DNA of 64,000 nt, from NCBI GenBank assembly GCA_008933995.1, contig WARS01000029.1, forward strand, positions 7,812,332 to 7,876,331. Direction: 5' to 3'. How positions within the stretch are numbered: the first letter of the stretch is position 1; each line of letters begins with the position of its first letter. Below, piece after piece: positions 35,633 through 53,392 of the stretch. This DNA comes from Datnioides undecimradiatus (lineage: Eukaryota > Chordata > Actinopteri > Lobotiformes > Datnioididae). The notes beneath the pieces were generated by a model. It saw only the letters and a program-made list of their open reading frames with translations, did no database searches and was not told where the DNA came from. The position numbers were made by a program, and so were the translations under genes.

Positions 35633-37081
35633 AAATGTTGCTGCCGCACGCTCCGCTGCCTCGGTTTAGAATAACACCAAATAAATTCGCCTCTCATCCC
35701 GCCTGACGACGCGTCCCCAAGAACCTGTCCTCCCCAGCACTGTTGGGATCATGAATCTCCTTGTAGCCGCTCACAGGGCTTTGCTCCGATCACTAAGCAC
35801 TTGCCTTTGGGACCCACCTGCCGAGGAAAATTGTGGCCACGCCAGTAGGCGGCTGCAGCAGAATTCCGCGGCAGACACATCCTCTCATCCCGACACTGTT
35901 TGCCCAATCAAGCGGAGACAGGCGAGTGTGTGTGGCAGGTTCAGAGCTAGCGCCTGAAGGCATCGCGCTGCCTACCCACATGCACTCACAAATCACAAAT
36001 CAAGTGGCACATCTTTCCTCAACATCTCTTGCACGCACAGGTAGTGCTGCATGAGCGCTTGACCTTACCTTGTACTATTACTGTGGGCTACAAAGTGCGG
36101 CGTTTAGTGCAACCTTTATTCTATATTGGCCTATTAGGAGCCACAGGGTGTTCTGACGGAGTAAGGCTGCCTTTGCATGTGTGCGTCGAAGCCTGAGCTG
36201 ATCTATTGCAGTGGTGGGATAAGAGGGCCCAGGAGTTCATTAGGCTGCAGCTCAGGAGAGCAGCCGCAGGGAGCTGCGCTGTAGCCAAGTGTTGCCAGGA
36301 GGCTGAGCTGCGAGTCCGGTGGGGAGGGCTGCTGTTGATGTCCATGGCATGTTTGTTAACAGCCTGATTCCATCAAGTGGTGTAAAAGCAGAGCAGCCAA
36401 GTGTAAGGGCTGACCCTTGGCCCCTGCCTATTTTTAACAACACAGTGTTTCAGTCAAAGGTAGACAGTTCAGTGGAGCACTTGTGGAGTGTAAATGATGC
36501 TAATATTCATGCAGTCGTACATTTGGGAGAAAAAATAACAAGAGATGCAAAGCAAAAGAGCACAAGACTCCATCTGACGATCCACGGTTACTTTCGCTTA
36601 TATGCCCTTTATCTTGAGGGCGAAGATCTAAAATGCTCTTTCAGTTTTCATCTCCATACTCCCACAACCCTTGTAACTGCATCAGAGGAGCTGAATACCA
36701 CAAAATATTAAATACTCTTAAAGAGAAATGAAAAATGAAGCTCAAGGCGTATTTCACTGGACATGCAAGGAGAAAAAAAGAATTAAAAAAAAAGAAGAGA
36801 AAATTAGAGCAAAATCAAAAAGTGATAAAAGATTATTTTACATGAGGTTCTCGTGAACAAATCCTTTTCTCCCACTCGCCTGTCTTATGAGAATGAAAAC
36901 AATCCTGAGAGTAGTTGTGATTCATAGGAGGTAGGTATTGCACAGACACCACCCATATTTCATCATTTAGTACACTGCTAAAAAATGACTCTGAAGCAGT
37001 CCAAATAACGACAGGCAGCAGATAAGCAACGTGTGCTGGGTTTCAGTCCTCACAGGCGTTTTACCTTTGGTCGTGTTCGGC

Positions 37082-41179
<4,098 letters not shown>

Positions 41180-44100
41180 GCTCCTGTAAAACCTGAACGT
41201 GTTTGGTTTGGTAACAGCTAAAAGTTGCACTGCTTTGAACCTGCTACTCGTGTTGCTGTTGTGTGCAACAAGATACAAGCTTCTGGGAAACAGACCATCT
41301 CTCAGTTGAATACAATGGCGGCTGATTGGACCATAACGTCTTATCAAAGTTTGTTGTTGTTACATGTTTGCTTTTTGCCCGCACACAAACGCGTTGTACT
41401 TCCTCCTTTGCCTCGTCACATTGGTGACATGTGACCTCGTCGTCACGCTGATCCACTGGAGCACACAGCGCCCCTGCTGTCTCACAGCAGCTACAAGGGA
41501 GCCCCCGGTCATATGAAGAGTTTTACACCTCACTGAATATATGTCACATGAAAACATCACAAAATTAGGGAGAAATGTTACAGTATATTCATGATCGCCA
41601 TTACATTTTATAATGTAACAACACTGTTGCAGAAAATAATGACCACCACTTACTGATCAATTGAAATCACATAATAAAAAAAGACAAAAACAAAAACCAA
41701 ACAAACTACAGGAAGTGATAAATGTTTATGTCATTATTATTTTTGTGGGTGTCTGTGGCAATAACATGTACATGTCCAGGCTGTATAGCTCTTCACTGGT
41801 ATTGTTGCTGATATGGATCGTCTTTATGCTTTTACTTTATACATTTTCTCTGTCATTTATATTCACTACATGGATTCTCTCTTTTAGCTATATCAGATTT
41901 AAATGATTTAATATGATGTATGCTATTTTAACATTCCAACTCAATAACTAGAACCACAGCCAAATTAACCCTATATTCCTTCCTTTGTTCTCCCTGGCTG
42001 CAGTGACACTGCAGTGCAGACAAAGACATTTTCCCACAATATTTAAGTCATATAGTGACTTGGACAAAGCACTGAAAGGTTGATGAGTGGACATTAATGA
42101 GTCCTTTCAAGGTTATCCAACGCTGTAAGCTACCTCTGATGATGTCTCTACAGAAACAGAATTCTGGATAATGAAACCTGACAAGTGTCTTTTCACTGAC
42201 ATTGTGGGGTCAATTTACCCAAAGACAAATTACACATCACTGGTAAAAAGATATGCATGCTTATTATCAGAAATATAGTGCACATGCAGATGCAAAAACA
42301 CATTTATTTTCTTAATAAAGGATATAGGGCAAAAAGGAAGATAATTGAAGACTGATTATGTAATAGACTCATGCATGTGATGCAAGATTTTGCAAAAACT
42401 TAAAAAAAAAAACACGGGGAGTCCATCACATATATTCTTCTGAGTGATATTTTATTTCAAGATAAATCATATGCACCTCTGCTGAGTTGAATGTTTGAAG
42501 CCTCAGTTGTGTCAAGGCCTCAGAAGGACAATGAAACACAGCATTGTTCTTTTTTCAGTGGTGTGTTGTCTTAAATGAGTACAATCTGGGACTGTTTACT
42601 GTTTACAGTTGTCTGAAATGTGAAACCTCAGTGGTTCCCAGCCCTCAAGACTCATAGGAGCTTTATGTATTTGTCTCTTTGTGTGTATGCGTGTCATATT
42701 GCTTTTTCCCCCCCGTGTTAAGGCAGCAGCCCTGCCATTATCATTTCATACGGATGCCTGAAACAGCATGCCCCAGTCTGCTGCCACTTAATTACCTTCC
42801 AGTCAGCCTGAAGAAATCTGGCTCTGATCCAGACAGACTCTCTGGAGAGGAGAGAGAAGTACATCTAAGCCATTGGTTTCAATTTACCATGGGACAGATA
42901 TTGCTTAAACATGCACACAATAAAAGCAAAGTCCACCCTAACACAGAATATACATTGCACTGAATAGCAATGACAAAGTCAACATCTGTGAGAAGACAAA
43001 TAGTTCACTTCAAGCTGAGGTAAAGATCAGTGATGCTAATTGATTATATCATCAGGTGTCACTTCAGGGAGCTGCTCCACCAACGCTGAATTTATTACTG
43101 ACTCCAAGTGCTCCAATAATCTCTGGTTAAGATATTAAATACGTTTGAACATAATGAAGATGTACAGCTCTGAGTCAGATCCGTGTACCCTTGAAACAAA
43201 GAGTCATCTCACTAAAATTCCTTAATTAAATCCCAGAATTATAAAACGTTAGAAGAGATTTTATTTTAGGGATTTCCTCTTTAAGATGCTTGTGACTCAG
43301 CTGACTCATGAGCAGTACATTTAATGCAGAGTCCTGAAGCACACGCTGGTAGCCACATACAGTAGGCTCATTCTAAACACGGTCTGTGTGGACGACACAG
43401 GCAGTTTTTCATCACCTCAAAGCTTATGGAACTTGAGTTAGGTTTTGCAGTTTCAGCATTTATTTTATTCACGGGCTAACGTGGTTACCGTAAGTAGCAT
43501 TTACACATGACACGCTGTAATTATGATGGATTAAGTCAAGTAATCACGCCAGTCTTCAACTGTTCACCACAGTCTGGTCTGCTGGCAGCACTGAAGCATT
43601 CGAGGCCTTGCACAAAGGCACTTCAGTGGTGATAATAAGTGAGGAGCAAGTGCCACTCTTTCACTATGACTTTCCTGAATATCATCAGCAAGCCAACAAC
43701 CTTTCAGGCGGCTTGCTTCGTGAACCTTTCGGCTACACTTCACCGGTTGGAGATGAGTGACCTCCCTGAAGTGCAACTTTATGCTGGTTGAGAAATGAAC
43801 AGTGTTTCCCCTGATAGTGCTGTCCTCTGATCGTGGGACTTTAAACCAACTCTCTGATCAAGCACCTGTCTCCACAAGCTTTACATTATTATATCTTGCT
43901 TTTAATGTCAGCTACTGATGTTAATTATGCGAAAATGAATTTGCTGCCTGAGTCCAATGGACCACACAAACCCAACACATGACAGCTTCACAGTTTGCTG
44001 GAACACCCACAGGACCTTTGTGCTGGAATAATGCCATTAGTTTATTTGTATGCATCAGTTTGTGGTAATTTCATTAAACACATATTTATATAGCAATATG

Positions 44101-44399
44101 CTGCTCACACGACAACATAAAATATTAAAATGATTAAAATTGCACTTTGACACAAGGGCTGGAGCCACCTCAATATATATGGAACTTTAATGGTGCAAAT
44201 TAATAATGAGGTTAACCCTCACAGTGAAGTTGGCAGTTTTGGCCCCTGGGGGTTGTTGTGCTGAATTTCACATAACATTGCCACATTATTTCATTTCACA
44301 TTTTCACTTAGTGTTCTAATTCCTGTGGAAGACAGTGCCAGTGAATACTATAATCAGCAATTTTATACAAACAATGGGTCAAAAAAATATGTATCATAA

Positions 44400-44780
44400 A
44401 AGGTGAGATCACCCATCTCTGCAGTTCCAGGTCTATGGGTTAGCTCCATCCAGCTCATTGTCAGCTCGTGTTTTTCATGCCCTTAAACTACTGTTTAGGT
44501 TCGCTCTCACCTCTGTCATCAGCTTTGTTCCAGCAGGCAGCTGATAACTAAACACTACCTGCCCAACAACAAACAGCAGGCAGACAAAGTTAGCCACTAG
44601 CTGGTGAGCATTGTGGAGCGTTTGGCAGCTAAAGAGCCAGACATTTCCCTTACGACGTGGTGGAGATCACAGAAGGAGAGTGAATATTGAATTTTGATTT
44701 GTCAGGTGACCAGAAACCTGACTCCAAATAAATGTTAATGTTGCTTCACATTTGTTCTGAATGTATAAATATCCTTTCAT
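44400..44780. mobile_element. Probable degenerate teleost interspersed repeat
   Basis: The wording 'CAGCTAAAGAGCCAGACATT' and the flanking 'GACTCCAAATAAATGTTAAT' match phrases I associate with a high-copy dispersed repeat in percomorph genomes. No coding capacity or clear termini are visible. The class cannot be assigned from sequence alone. Confidence 0.4.
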
Positions 44781-45059
44781 GTTCACAATAACAACTTTAT
44801 CAAGCGATGATATGTCATGTTGAGATGTGTTCAGCCCGCAAGCAGAGAGAAAAAGAAAATCTATTAATACTGGTTTAGACTACTTCTCATTTTGGAAGCC
44901 CTCGCATGGACCCCTGGTGGCTCCGGGACCCCACTTTGGGAGCCACTGCTGAAGGCTAGCGCTGCCACAATAATTGAGCTAATAATGAAGTCTCACCGGG
45001 AAACACGTTTTTACATCAGAAGCATGAATCACACGGCTCAGGTCTACTGTGTGCATCAC

Positions 45060-45459
45060 GCTTTGTTACTCATCTAAAGTGGAGGAGAGATGCTCGCAGG
45101 CAGGGGCAGGAGCAGGAGAAGCGGCAGCAGCGGCGGCAAGGTGCTAAGAATCTGACGCGCTGACGTCACCAAATCTTTGACAGCACTTCCTGGAGTGGTG
45201 TTTGTTGTGGGAAATAAACGCCGCGGCGCTGAGCTGGGGATTCGGGCCACATTAGCGACACAAGGACAGCACGAAACTACCACGCTATCACACCTCCAAG
45301 CATGTGGTCGCGGCAGCTTTCGGCCGGTGTCAGATAAGGCGAGGAGAAGTGACGGCTGAGACTGAGGAGGGACGAGGTGGAAATACTCCCGGACAGCCAG
45401 CAGAGCAGCAGAGCACAGCCGCAGACAGCACCGAGTTGTCGCGATGTTGTAGCTAGACC
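45060..45459 (+). promoter_or_regulatory. dennd1b: dennd1b promoter and 5' UTR
   Basis: GC- and CpG-rich block (GGCAGCAGCGGCGGCAAGG at about 45121-45140, CGCCGCGGCGCTGAGC at about 45220) directly before the dennd1b start. There is no TATA box. A complete three-codon upstream ORF, ATG TTG TAG, lies at 45444-45452, seven bases before the true ATG. Confidence 0.65.
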
Positions 45460-46113
45460 ATGGACAGCAGAATAAAGTAAGACCACCGAGTTTAATGTCC
45501 CCAACCCACCACACAAACACACACACATAGACACACACATACACTTCTGTCGCTTCTTGTTATAACTGTCGAGCTAACGGCTAGCGTGCGGCTCGCGCAC
45601 GCAACGTTAACTGTGAAATGCGAAGGAATGTTAAGCGCAATTCGAGCCGGTGGATTTAAGCGGCAGGCCAGCTGGCTCGACAGCATTTGGGTCAGTCTGT
45701 AGCTCTGACCGCCAATCAGCAGCTCCGCTAACGTTAGCCCAGCACCCAGCTTTAAACGGGTTACATGTGGACCCAAGTTTGTCCAGTTATGCGGTCACAG
45801 CTAAGAAAACTCCTCATTCTAACATACTGACTAAACCAATGTCAGCTTTAGCTAAGCAGCCGTTATTGACACTTCGGCTATTGACAGTGTGACTCAGTGC
45901 AAAGTAGGACAGGTCAACCCTGCGATTACAGATATTATGCTGTGTAACGACTGCTAATGTGGAATATACACACTTGTTGCCCATGATTGTGTGTCAGAAC
46001 AGCTGCCCCTTATTTCCCCTGAGTGAGCAGTGTTTTTGTTTTCCTCAGGGAGAATCCAGAAAGAACATTTGATGTGGTTCTACAGGTGGCATGTCCAACA
46101 TCTGAAAATGAGG
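45460..46113 (+). CDS. dennd1b: DENN domain protein 1B, first two coding exons (partial)
   Basis: Exons 45460-45476 and 46049-46113 join as MDSRIKENPERTFDVVLQVA then CPTSENE, aligning with human DENND1B MDCRTKANPDRTFDLVLKVK then CHASENED. DENND1A instead begins MGSRIKQNPETTFEVYVEVA. The start is fixed by an ACCATGG context and an in-frame TAG one codon upstream. Splices are AAA/GTAAGA, TTTTCCTCAG and GAGG/GTAGGT; the last leaves one base of the next (Asp) codon. The product, known in other vertebrates as connecdenn 2, is a guanine-nucleotide exchange factor for Rab35 on clathrin-coated and endosomal membranes; only the first 27 residues of its DENN module are here. The rest lies beyond the right edge. 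Confidence 0.85.
45477..46048 (+). other. dennd1b: dennd1b intron 1
   Basis: 572-base intron, GTAAGA donor and TTTTCCTCAG acceptor. Its first part is still CpG-containing (about 45.57-45.76 kb), so the promoter region may extend into it. Confidence 0.85.
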
Positions 46114-49100
46114 GTAGGTGGTGTTTATGTTTCCATAAATAATTCCAGTCTCTAAACTGCTCAGTGTACTCGAGTCAATCAATGAAGTTTCTGCACCTAT
46201 CAGTGGCTTGCACAGTTTGACCAGCTAGAGTTGAAATGATGAGTCAATAATTTAATTATTTTGATAGAAAATTAGTTGAACACACATTTTATTATTGTTT
46301 AATCATCATTTGTTTGGCCAAACATGCCCAAATGTAACTGATTTCATCATGATATATTTTAAATTTTGTAACTTAAAACAAGTGTGATGAGTTTTTCCCC
46401 CACTAATATCTGACTCTATATAGATCAAAATAAGAAACAATAAATCATTAATTTAAATAATTATAATTTGATGCACCCAGAGGATATTTACTTTTAATAA
46501 TTGTTACAGCCTATTGTAATTAGTTCACTGACATAAATAAATTGTCAGCAGTTGGTGGATGTCACATTTGCTCTGGGAATTTCTCTAGTCATGTCTCTCA
46601 TATTCATCTTCATAAAGATGTTTGTGTGCGTTTACCCGTTGTGTCTTTTTCTGTGTTTGTAAAAATGACTGTTTGTGGTGTAATTACAGTAATTGTAGAG
46701 TGCACAGCCAAGATGTCCTGTGATGTTGGCACCACTGTTTACCAAATGCACTTGCACAGTATTTTAAGTCAGACAGCGAGCGTCACACAACTACAGAGCA
46801 TGACTGAGTTCAGTCTTGCACAGTGAGAGCAATCATTATGTCTGTAGTGTTATTATGCGTGCTCCAGAGTGTACTCGAAAAGGACCCAGGGAAGGTCACC
46901 GCTGAGTTCAGCTGTAAAATTGTCAGTGATGTTTGCTGATTTAAGATCTTTGTTTGTTTTCTGCATTCTTCATTCATTTGACTGATTTTCCAGTCTGGAC
47001 TACTCTGCTCAGCCATTGTGGGCATTTCTCTTGTAACCGTGACCCCACAAAGATTGTTTTCGAAAGATCACGCTTGGGTCAGCAAGCTGCATTAACTGTT
47101 CTGCTGTTTGCAGTGGTCAAACATTCCAGCACTGGTGGCCAGGACAAAAAGTATTCAGACTAGCCCAGGAAATGACTGTGGCCAATAAAGAACAACACCA
47201 TATTCCACCTTCATGAATCTGGGAAATACAGTAACATATATTTCACATCAATATCCAATGTCACCCATAAGTCAAATATCATGTAAAAACATTTTCACTG
47301 CACATTACACCAGCTGTCTTATTTTGCCCACTCAGTTTTGACGTTAAAGAGGTGTTATGTGGACGGTTCACTTGTGCAGCTGCTGACTTGACCAGAGTAG
47401 ACTGAAAGTTGTCCTTGGATATAATTCTGATATTGGATTTTAAACCAAACTCATAAACCACCAGCCTGCACAGTAATAACCGACTTCCCCATGTATGATC
47501 CAGGGTCAGACTCATATCCGGACTCCTGCTCCCTGGAGCACAGCTTCAGAGCAATGTTTGCACACCCCTGAGGTCAAGTGGAACATGCACATTCTGCTCA
47601 GCCATTTGATCGAAGCACTCACTCTGCCCTGTGCCGAGTCCTGATTGGACACAAGAATGTCGTTGTTATGGTGTAGATGTATAGTATCAGCCAGCAGGGG
47701 CTTATGGTTGTGGCGGAGTGTTTCTTTAAAGGAATTTGAGATAACTAAATGCGGAATGAATCACTTCTCTCTGAATCTGATCAATTTCCTTTTCTTTTGC
47801 TTGGCAGTAGCTGACGCCTGTTACTGAAATGAATCTTGAACTGTGCTGAATTGACATTTTACGAGGCCTGAGTGGATCAATTATGTGTTAATATTGTATA
47901 TGAATGCATTAAGATGAACTTTGAAATGTCTCATGGTAATGTCCGCATTTGTCTAAATTCTGTGGTGGCTTGCTTTTATTATGAGCTGAAAGGGTTAACG
48001 CTGTGAGTCATAACAGAACAGCTTTGGTCAGCTATGAAACCTCCACAATCACTCACCACAAGCTAGAGCTGTTTCTCCTACAGCCAAACATTCGATACTT
48101 GGCCAAAAAGCACCACTTCACATTCACACATTATCTTCCCACTACCTCACAGAGGCAAACAAACAGTAGTGCAACCATGATAGACTATAATTAAATTGTC
48201 ATAGCAACATGGTGTCGAACATTTGAGCATTTGGAGAAGTGGCGGAAGGTTTCAGCTTGCTCATATTTCTCATATCTCCTCCTCACAGTTTAGGGAATAC
48301 AAGTTTAATTTTAGATTGATTTTTGGCTGCATTGCAGTGGTTGTGTAGTCACTCTATCAGCAATCCAGTTTGCATTACCACACTGTAATGAGACTGACAT
48401 GGTGTCCTCTTTAAGTGACTAGAAGCCCTGGTGTGTGCAACATTTCGCTGATGCTGCACTGCTGTTTTTGCCAGCCTCACCACATCCTGGTCTTGCAGGT
48501 CTGAAACTAGATCCATGTTCGACAGCATGACATGATACCATTGTTAGTGTAGAGGGTAATTCCCTCTTGTTACTAGTACTTATTATCAAACTGCAGATAC
48601 TACTAGTGCTGAACTAGTACTGTAGCGAGACAAAAAATGTATAGATGGCCGGCAAACCTGTCCCTCAGCTTCCTGTGTTAACTGGGTTTCACACCTTCTG
48701 TAGTCAGCATTGTAGTGTGCAGATGACACCCACATGTTTGCAGACAGGCCTGCGATGAGCCTGTTTTTTTTATTAAGTTGTTTCATAGTGACCTTTTAAA
48801 CTAGCCTCAGAATAGATTGCTCACTCGTTATAAAGTTAACATTTCGGCACAGAAACTGCCCACAGCTTCATATTTCTGCATGTGACGGGCTCTGTTCAGC
48901 CCACACCTTAGTGCTGAATGAAGACATTAATTATGTATATTATGTGATAAATTCAATCAATAAGTGATTCATAACTGTGAACCCTTTGGGTTAAAAATAT
49001 ATCAACTGACAAAGAGCAAAAGTGGCACCAAAAACCGGTTTCATCTGTGGGGGTGGTTTCAGTGACTGGAGCTATGCTTACTTTTCATACAGCTGGGATA

Positions 49101-51204
49101 ACTCAACAAGTGCACCATGGCTGCATCGCTGCTTCAAATAATGATTTCTTTATCTGAGCCCGCTATGCAGGCGTGTTGTGCGACGACAGGAGCAGCGCTG
49201 TTAAGGGTGTTGCTTATCTTGATGACCTGTTGCAGTTCGACTTGACCTAAACTGAAGGAAGCACCTGGGGCTTTTCACCAGACCAGCTGAGTGTGGCTGC
49301 ATCCTCCTCCACTGATTCTCCCTTGAAATATTTTTGTGGAGTTACACTAAGCAGCACAACATATCCCTGATCGTTTAGACATGCGCATATTTTAACATAA
49401 TGAGCAAGGAACTCTTGTCAAGTGATTGGGAAATGTTCATTTTATATAGGTATTTGTAGGACACGGGGATTTTACAAGGATTACGGCCTTGTTTAGGTGC
49501 CCTGCAAATCCAGAAGCAGAACAACGTGCAAGTTTTTGAATTGCTTGTTTGAATAATAAGCAACATAGTGGGGGTAACTTTACTTTTGATATATTCTCTT
49601 CAGTACTTTAACTTATGTGTATTCAAATATCGAGCATTGTTGGGCTGCCTGTAATCGTTAATGAATCAATAAATGTAATTAATGATTTTTCATTGTTATG
49701 GTGGATAGCTGACGACAAATTACCTGTTTAGTGTAGCCTTTGTTTATCTTGTGCGTGTGTATGTGCACGTTAGACCATCATGCCCACGGTGTCACACTGT
49801 TCTGCTGATGGCTGTGGCGATAACGTGCTAAGACATGCCACAATGTTTCATAGGCAAAGAAAAGGAAGACTGGGAAATATGTCGACATAGACGTAAACAA
49901 TGTTCGATTTACAATACTTAGATACTCATTTAATTTTGAGGAATGCATTTAACAATACGCACTGTGTTTTGCTGAGTAACAAGGGCTGTAAACGTAACTT
50001 TTATTTGTTTACTCCAGAGGGCACCTTTAAGGAAAGTGTGCAAAAATTTGTCCCCATCCAAACTTAATCGTCTAGAAATGCAGTTGCCAATTCAGCATGT
50101 TTTATCACTTAGCATATCCAGAATAAAAACCTGACAAAGGTCCATTTTAAAGTTGGCTCTGCTAAAATAAACCCGATCTATCTGTGTTCTGTGCTTTGTT
50201 GTGAAGTGCTTACACTGTACAAACTTCACTGTACACTGCTGTTAGGAAAGTCTCATAAGGTTCTTGGAGAGATCTGTGATGTTCAGCCAACAGGGCCATT
50301 CCGCTTCTCTGAATGACACAGGCTTTGCTGCTATTGATGTGTGGCCTTTTAGCCCAAGCACCAAGTCTGAGTCACAGGCACCCGATCAAGTTTTTGTCTT
50401 ACTGGGCACAAGGAGAATAGTATTTGTTAGTGTGTGGTAAAGCCATGTCATTTAGAGTAATTTACTCTGCCAGTGTTCTGAGTTTGTTCCCGTTGGACCC
50501 AGTCCCAATTATTACTCCCAAGAGTAGGCTTGTTTTTTTTTTTTCCTGTCTTTTGCCAAACACTTGGGGTAACAACACGACATCAGTGGTGCAGGTAAGA
50601 GCAGGAGAGTCCGTCACCTCACAGACGTGTTCATAATACAGTAATAATTTAGATTTGATGAGAGCATCATCAGCATTCCACAACAGAAGTGTTGCTGGGG
50701 AGAAAAACCTGAAAAAATAAAGCTCACAGCTACAATGGTGGCAGTGTTCATATCTGGAGTTGGCCCCACACTTCTAACCATGGATGTGTGGATAGATGAC
50801 AGACACTGGCCCTTTTTCCTCATGCAGGTCCATGGAGACCTGGCCTCCCTGTTCAGCCCGAGCTCAGTTCCGCTTAGCTCTGTTGGCTCAGTGCTCTGTG
50901 GATGCTCAGGCTGCGAGTCAGTGTTGCCTGAGAGCGTGACTGGCATGCTAGCGACTAGCGGCCCTGGCTACATAAAGCCATATTGATGTGCTTCCAAGAT
51001 GCTGCCAAAGCTAGCAGATGACGCTAACGCTGCCAAGGCAGTAGGTGGGGACAGATGCTACCTGTCCTCGCCCGCTCCCTCCAGCCAGATTGTTCCTAGT
51101 AACAAAGCAATAAACTTAATAGATCAGCATATCAGTTTTATAGCAACATTCATGCTGCGATTAGGGGAAACGATTTACTATTTAAAAAAAACCCTCCCAC
51201 AAAA

Positions 51205-51335
51205 ACTCAATGAGGCCAGCTTGGTGCAGCACTGATGCATCACAGGATTTAGTCCTGGGTTTAAAACCTGACCCTGGTTCTTTGTGTGGTTTGCTTCGCA
51301 TGCTCTTTCCATGTACCTCTCTGAGTTCAGACACG
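51205..51335 (+). mobile_element. Degenerate tRNA-derived SINE fragment
   Basis: Contains 'TTGGTGCAGCACTGATGCAT', 'CCTGGGTTTAAAACCTGACC' and 'GGTTCTTTGTGTGGTTTGC', then 'CATGCTCTTTCCATGTACC'. These are decayed versions of an A box, a B box and the 'ctgtgtggagtttgcatgttctccc' body found in many fish SINEs. The downstream part is lost. Confidence 0.55.
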
Positions 51336-53369
51336 CAGGTCAGATGAATTTGGAGAGCTAAATGAATACAGGTTTCTCCATGCTTGATGATACACTGACA
51401 TTCTTTACAATCTGCACAACATAGTTTATGGATGAACGCACTTGTTATTGTGTTTCCATCTTATGCTGATGCCAGTCAGTTGTATACTAGTAAGCGTGAG
51501 TCTTATTTTTGTCTGAGATAAGTAACAGGTTTATCGTATCTCTGTGGTATTAGAATACACGAATGCACTAGAATGCACTTGCTCAGCTTTTAGACTCCTC
51601 CTTCAGATATATGTGAAGGAAAACCAGAAGGCAAAAGTATAGAGTAGACACATTTTGCCCTTTTGATTCGTGGCATTATAGCTCCACTTTGTCCAACTAT
51701 AAAAAGTTACTTCTGCTCTGTATCCTAAGAACATTTTCGCTGAGACCCAAAGGTCTCATAGTGTTACCTACTGTTCGCTAGTTAGTCATCAGTCTGCTTC
51801 CTTCTCTGCTGTAGCCCCCCTCAAGCAGCGCTGTGATGTTCCATTTTTTTTCCTATGGCTTTCACCCCTTCCCATTTCCACCCCTCGTATTCGTAGCGCA
51901 AAACTCCCGTGTAGTAGAACTTTTAGAAAAGGTTGAACGTTGACATTCTGCAAAATGTCAGAATTGCTCCTTGACCCAAGCCTCGCTGGTTCTGTTGTCT
52001 GATTGGATTCCGGCTGCATGTTGAGTTCACGGTGGGCTCACACTCAGACGGGAGGCCATTGGAGTACTAACAGATGCCATGGCAGCAAGGAGGGTGTTGA
52101 TTGGTCATTAGAGAGGCCACACTCCTCCACTCACACTCCTGAGAGGACCCCGGGGTCTCACACTTTGTTTATCTCACAACCCTTCTGCCTTTCTCTTTTG
52201 TCTCACCCGTATGACTTTGCTAAATTGGTTCTTTTACTCAGAATCAGTTATCACCCATGTCTTTGTTTTCTATTATCTGTTTCCTCTGAAGCAAATTGAG
52301 GAAGTCTCTTAACTTCCCTGCTATGGTATGGTAATGGTCACAGTGTGAGTGAACTTTGAGAAATCCCCTCCCACTCTGTGTCTGTAAGATCATGTCTGAC
52401 CCTCAGTCCAACTTTTAGCAGCGTAACCTCTTTTTTGTTTTGCCTGCATTCTGAGTGGAAGGTGGAGTTTCTCTTGGGCTGTTAGTTTGTGTGCTGATGC
52501 AGTTTTCTTTTGTGATCACTCTTGATCACACAGCATAGTGGAAGATTTGACATTTGACACTTGTGTCACAAAGTGTTTCAGTTGCATTTGAATGGCTTTG
52601 GTTTGAATTTAAACTGATATTTAAATTGTAATAAACAACTTAAATATATGTGGATGATTTACCTGAAGTACCTGGATGTAAATAAAAGTGTGCCATTGAG
52701 AGAATCTGCATCATTCACAATATATAGGAAGTTGGTTGACTTCCATGGAAGGTAACAAGAAATTAAGATCTGACCGAATTCACTTTTCAAGGTGGATTCT
52801 CTCTGTAATGCTACGTCACAGTCTCTTCCTGTGAACTCTCCTTGAAGATATTGCCTAAATATTATTTGTCACTCATCCATTCAGTAACTTTGTAGTGGCC
52901 TGCTGCTCACTGGGTTTAATTCCAGCTCTTTTCTTATTTAAAAGAGACGGAAGCCAGCGTCGTCCTCGTATTTTCTTTCACATTGATTTGGTGAAACTCC
53001 AAACCATAAATATATAATTTTTTGTTTGAGTTGGCTATTTGCCAATGCAGAATCATTATGTGTGGATTGTTGTCCAGGTAAAATAAGTAATAAAATTCTA
53101 AGTAAGCTGAGTAGGTTAGTCTCCATATTCTGGGTGCATATGTCTCTGGTAATAATGGTCCTGGAACAGCTGCCTTTTTCACACATCTGTGTTTTACACA
53201 CATCTTGCATCTCTCATCTCTACCCATTCTTCCTCTTGCATGTCAACTTTTTCTTTGTGATCACACGTTGTTTGCAGAGTCGCAAAACGAGGCGCAATCC
53301 TTCTCGCGCCCCTTCCTGATTATCACTCGTTATGACAGGAACAGACGGGCCCTACAGGGAGAATGGAGG

Positions 53370-53392
53370 CAGAGAGAGAGAGAGAGAGAGAG
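53370..53392. repeat. (GA)n microsatellite
   Basis: About eleven GA units. Confidence 0.9.

Larger units (their letters stand above)
31061..37081. other. Intergenic region lhx9 to c1orf53
   Basis: No recognised exon. Simple repeats occur at 32.62, 34.4 and 34.93 kb, with a purine-rich block at 32.78-33.0 kb and a pyrimidine-rich block at 33.29-33.5 kb. A GC-richer patch at about 35.48-36.4 kb includes a 49-codon open frame. Confidence 0.45.
41180..45459. other. Divergent spacer c1orf53 / dennd1b
   Basis: Includes the c1orf53 5' region (about 41.2-41.5 kb, moderately GC-rich), AT-rich DNA at 41.5-44.4 kb, a repeat-like block at 44.4-44.78 kb and the dennd1b promoter at its right end. No exon was recognised inside. 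Confidence 0.55.

Noticed and set aside
50735..51235. Two adjacent plus-strand frames of 83 and 78 codons
   Set aside because: They are separated by a stop, with no splice signals and no conserved domain. They run into a SINE-like fragment and are probably non-coding or repeat-derived.
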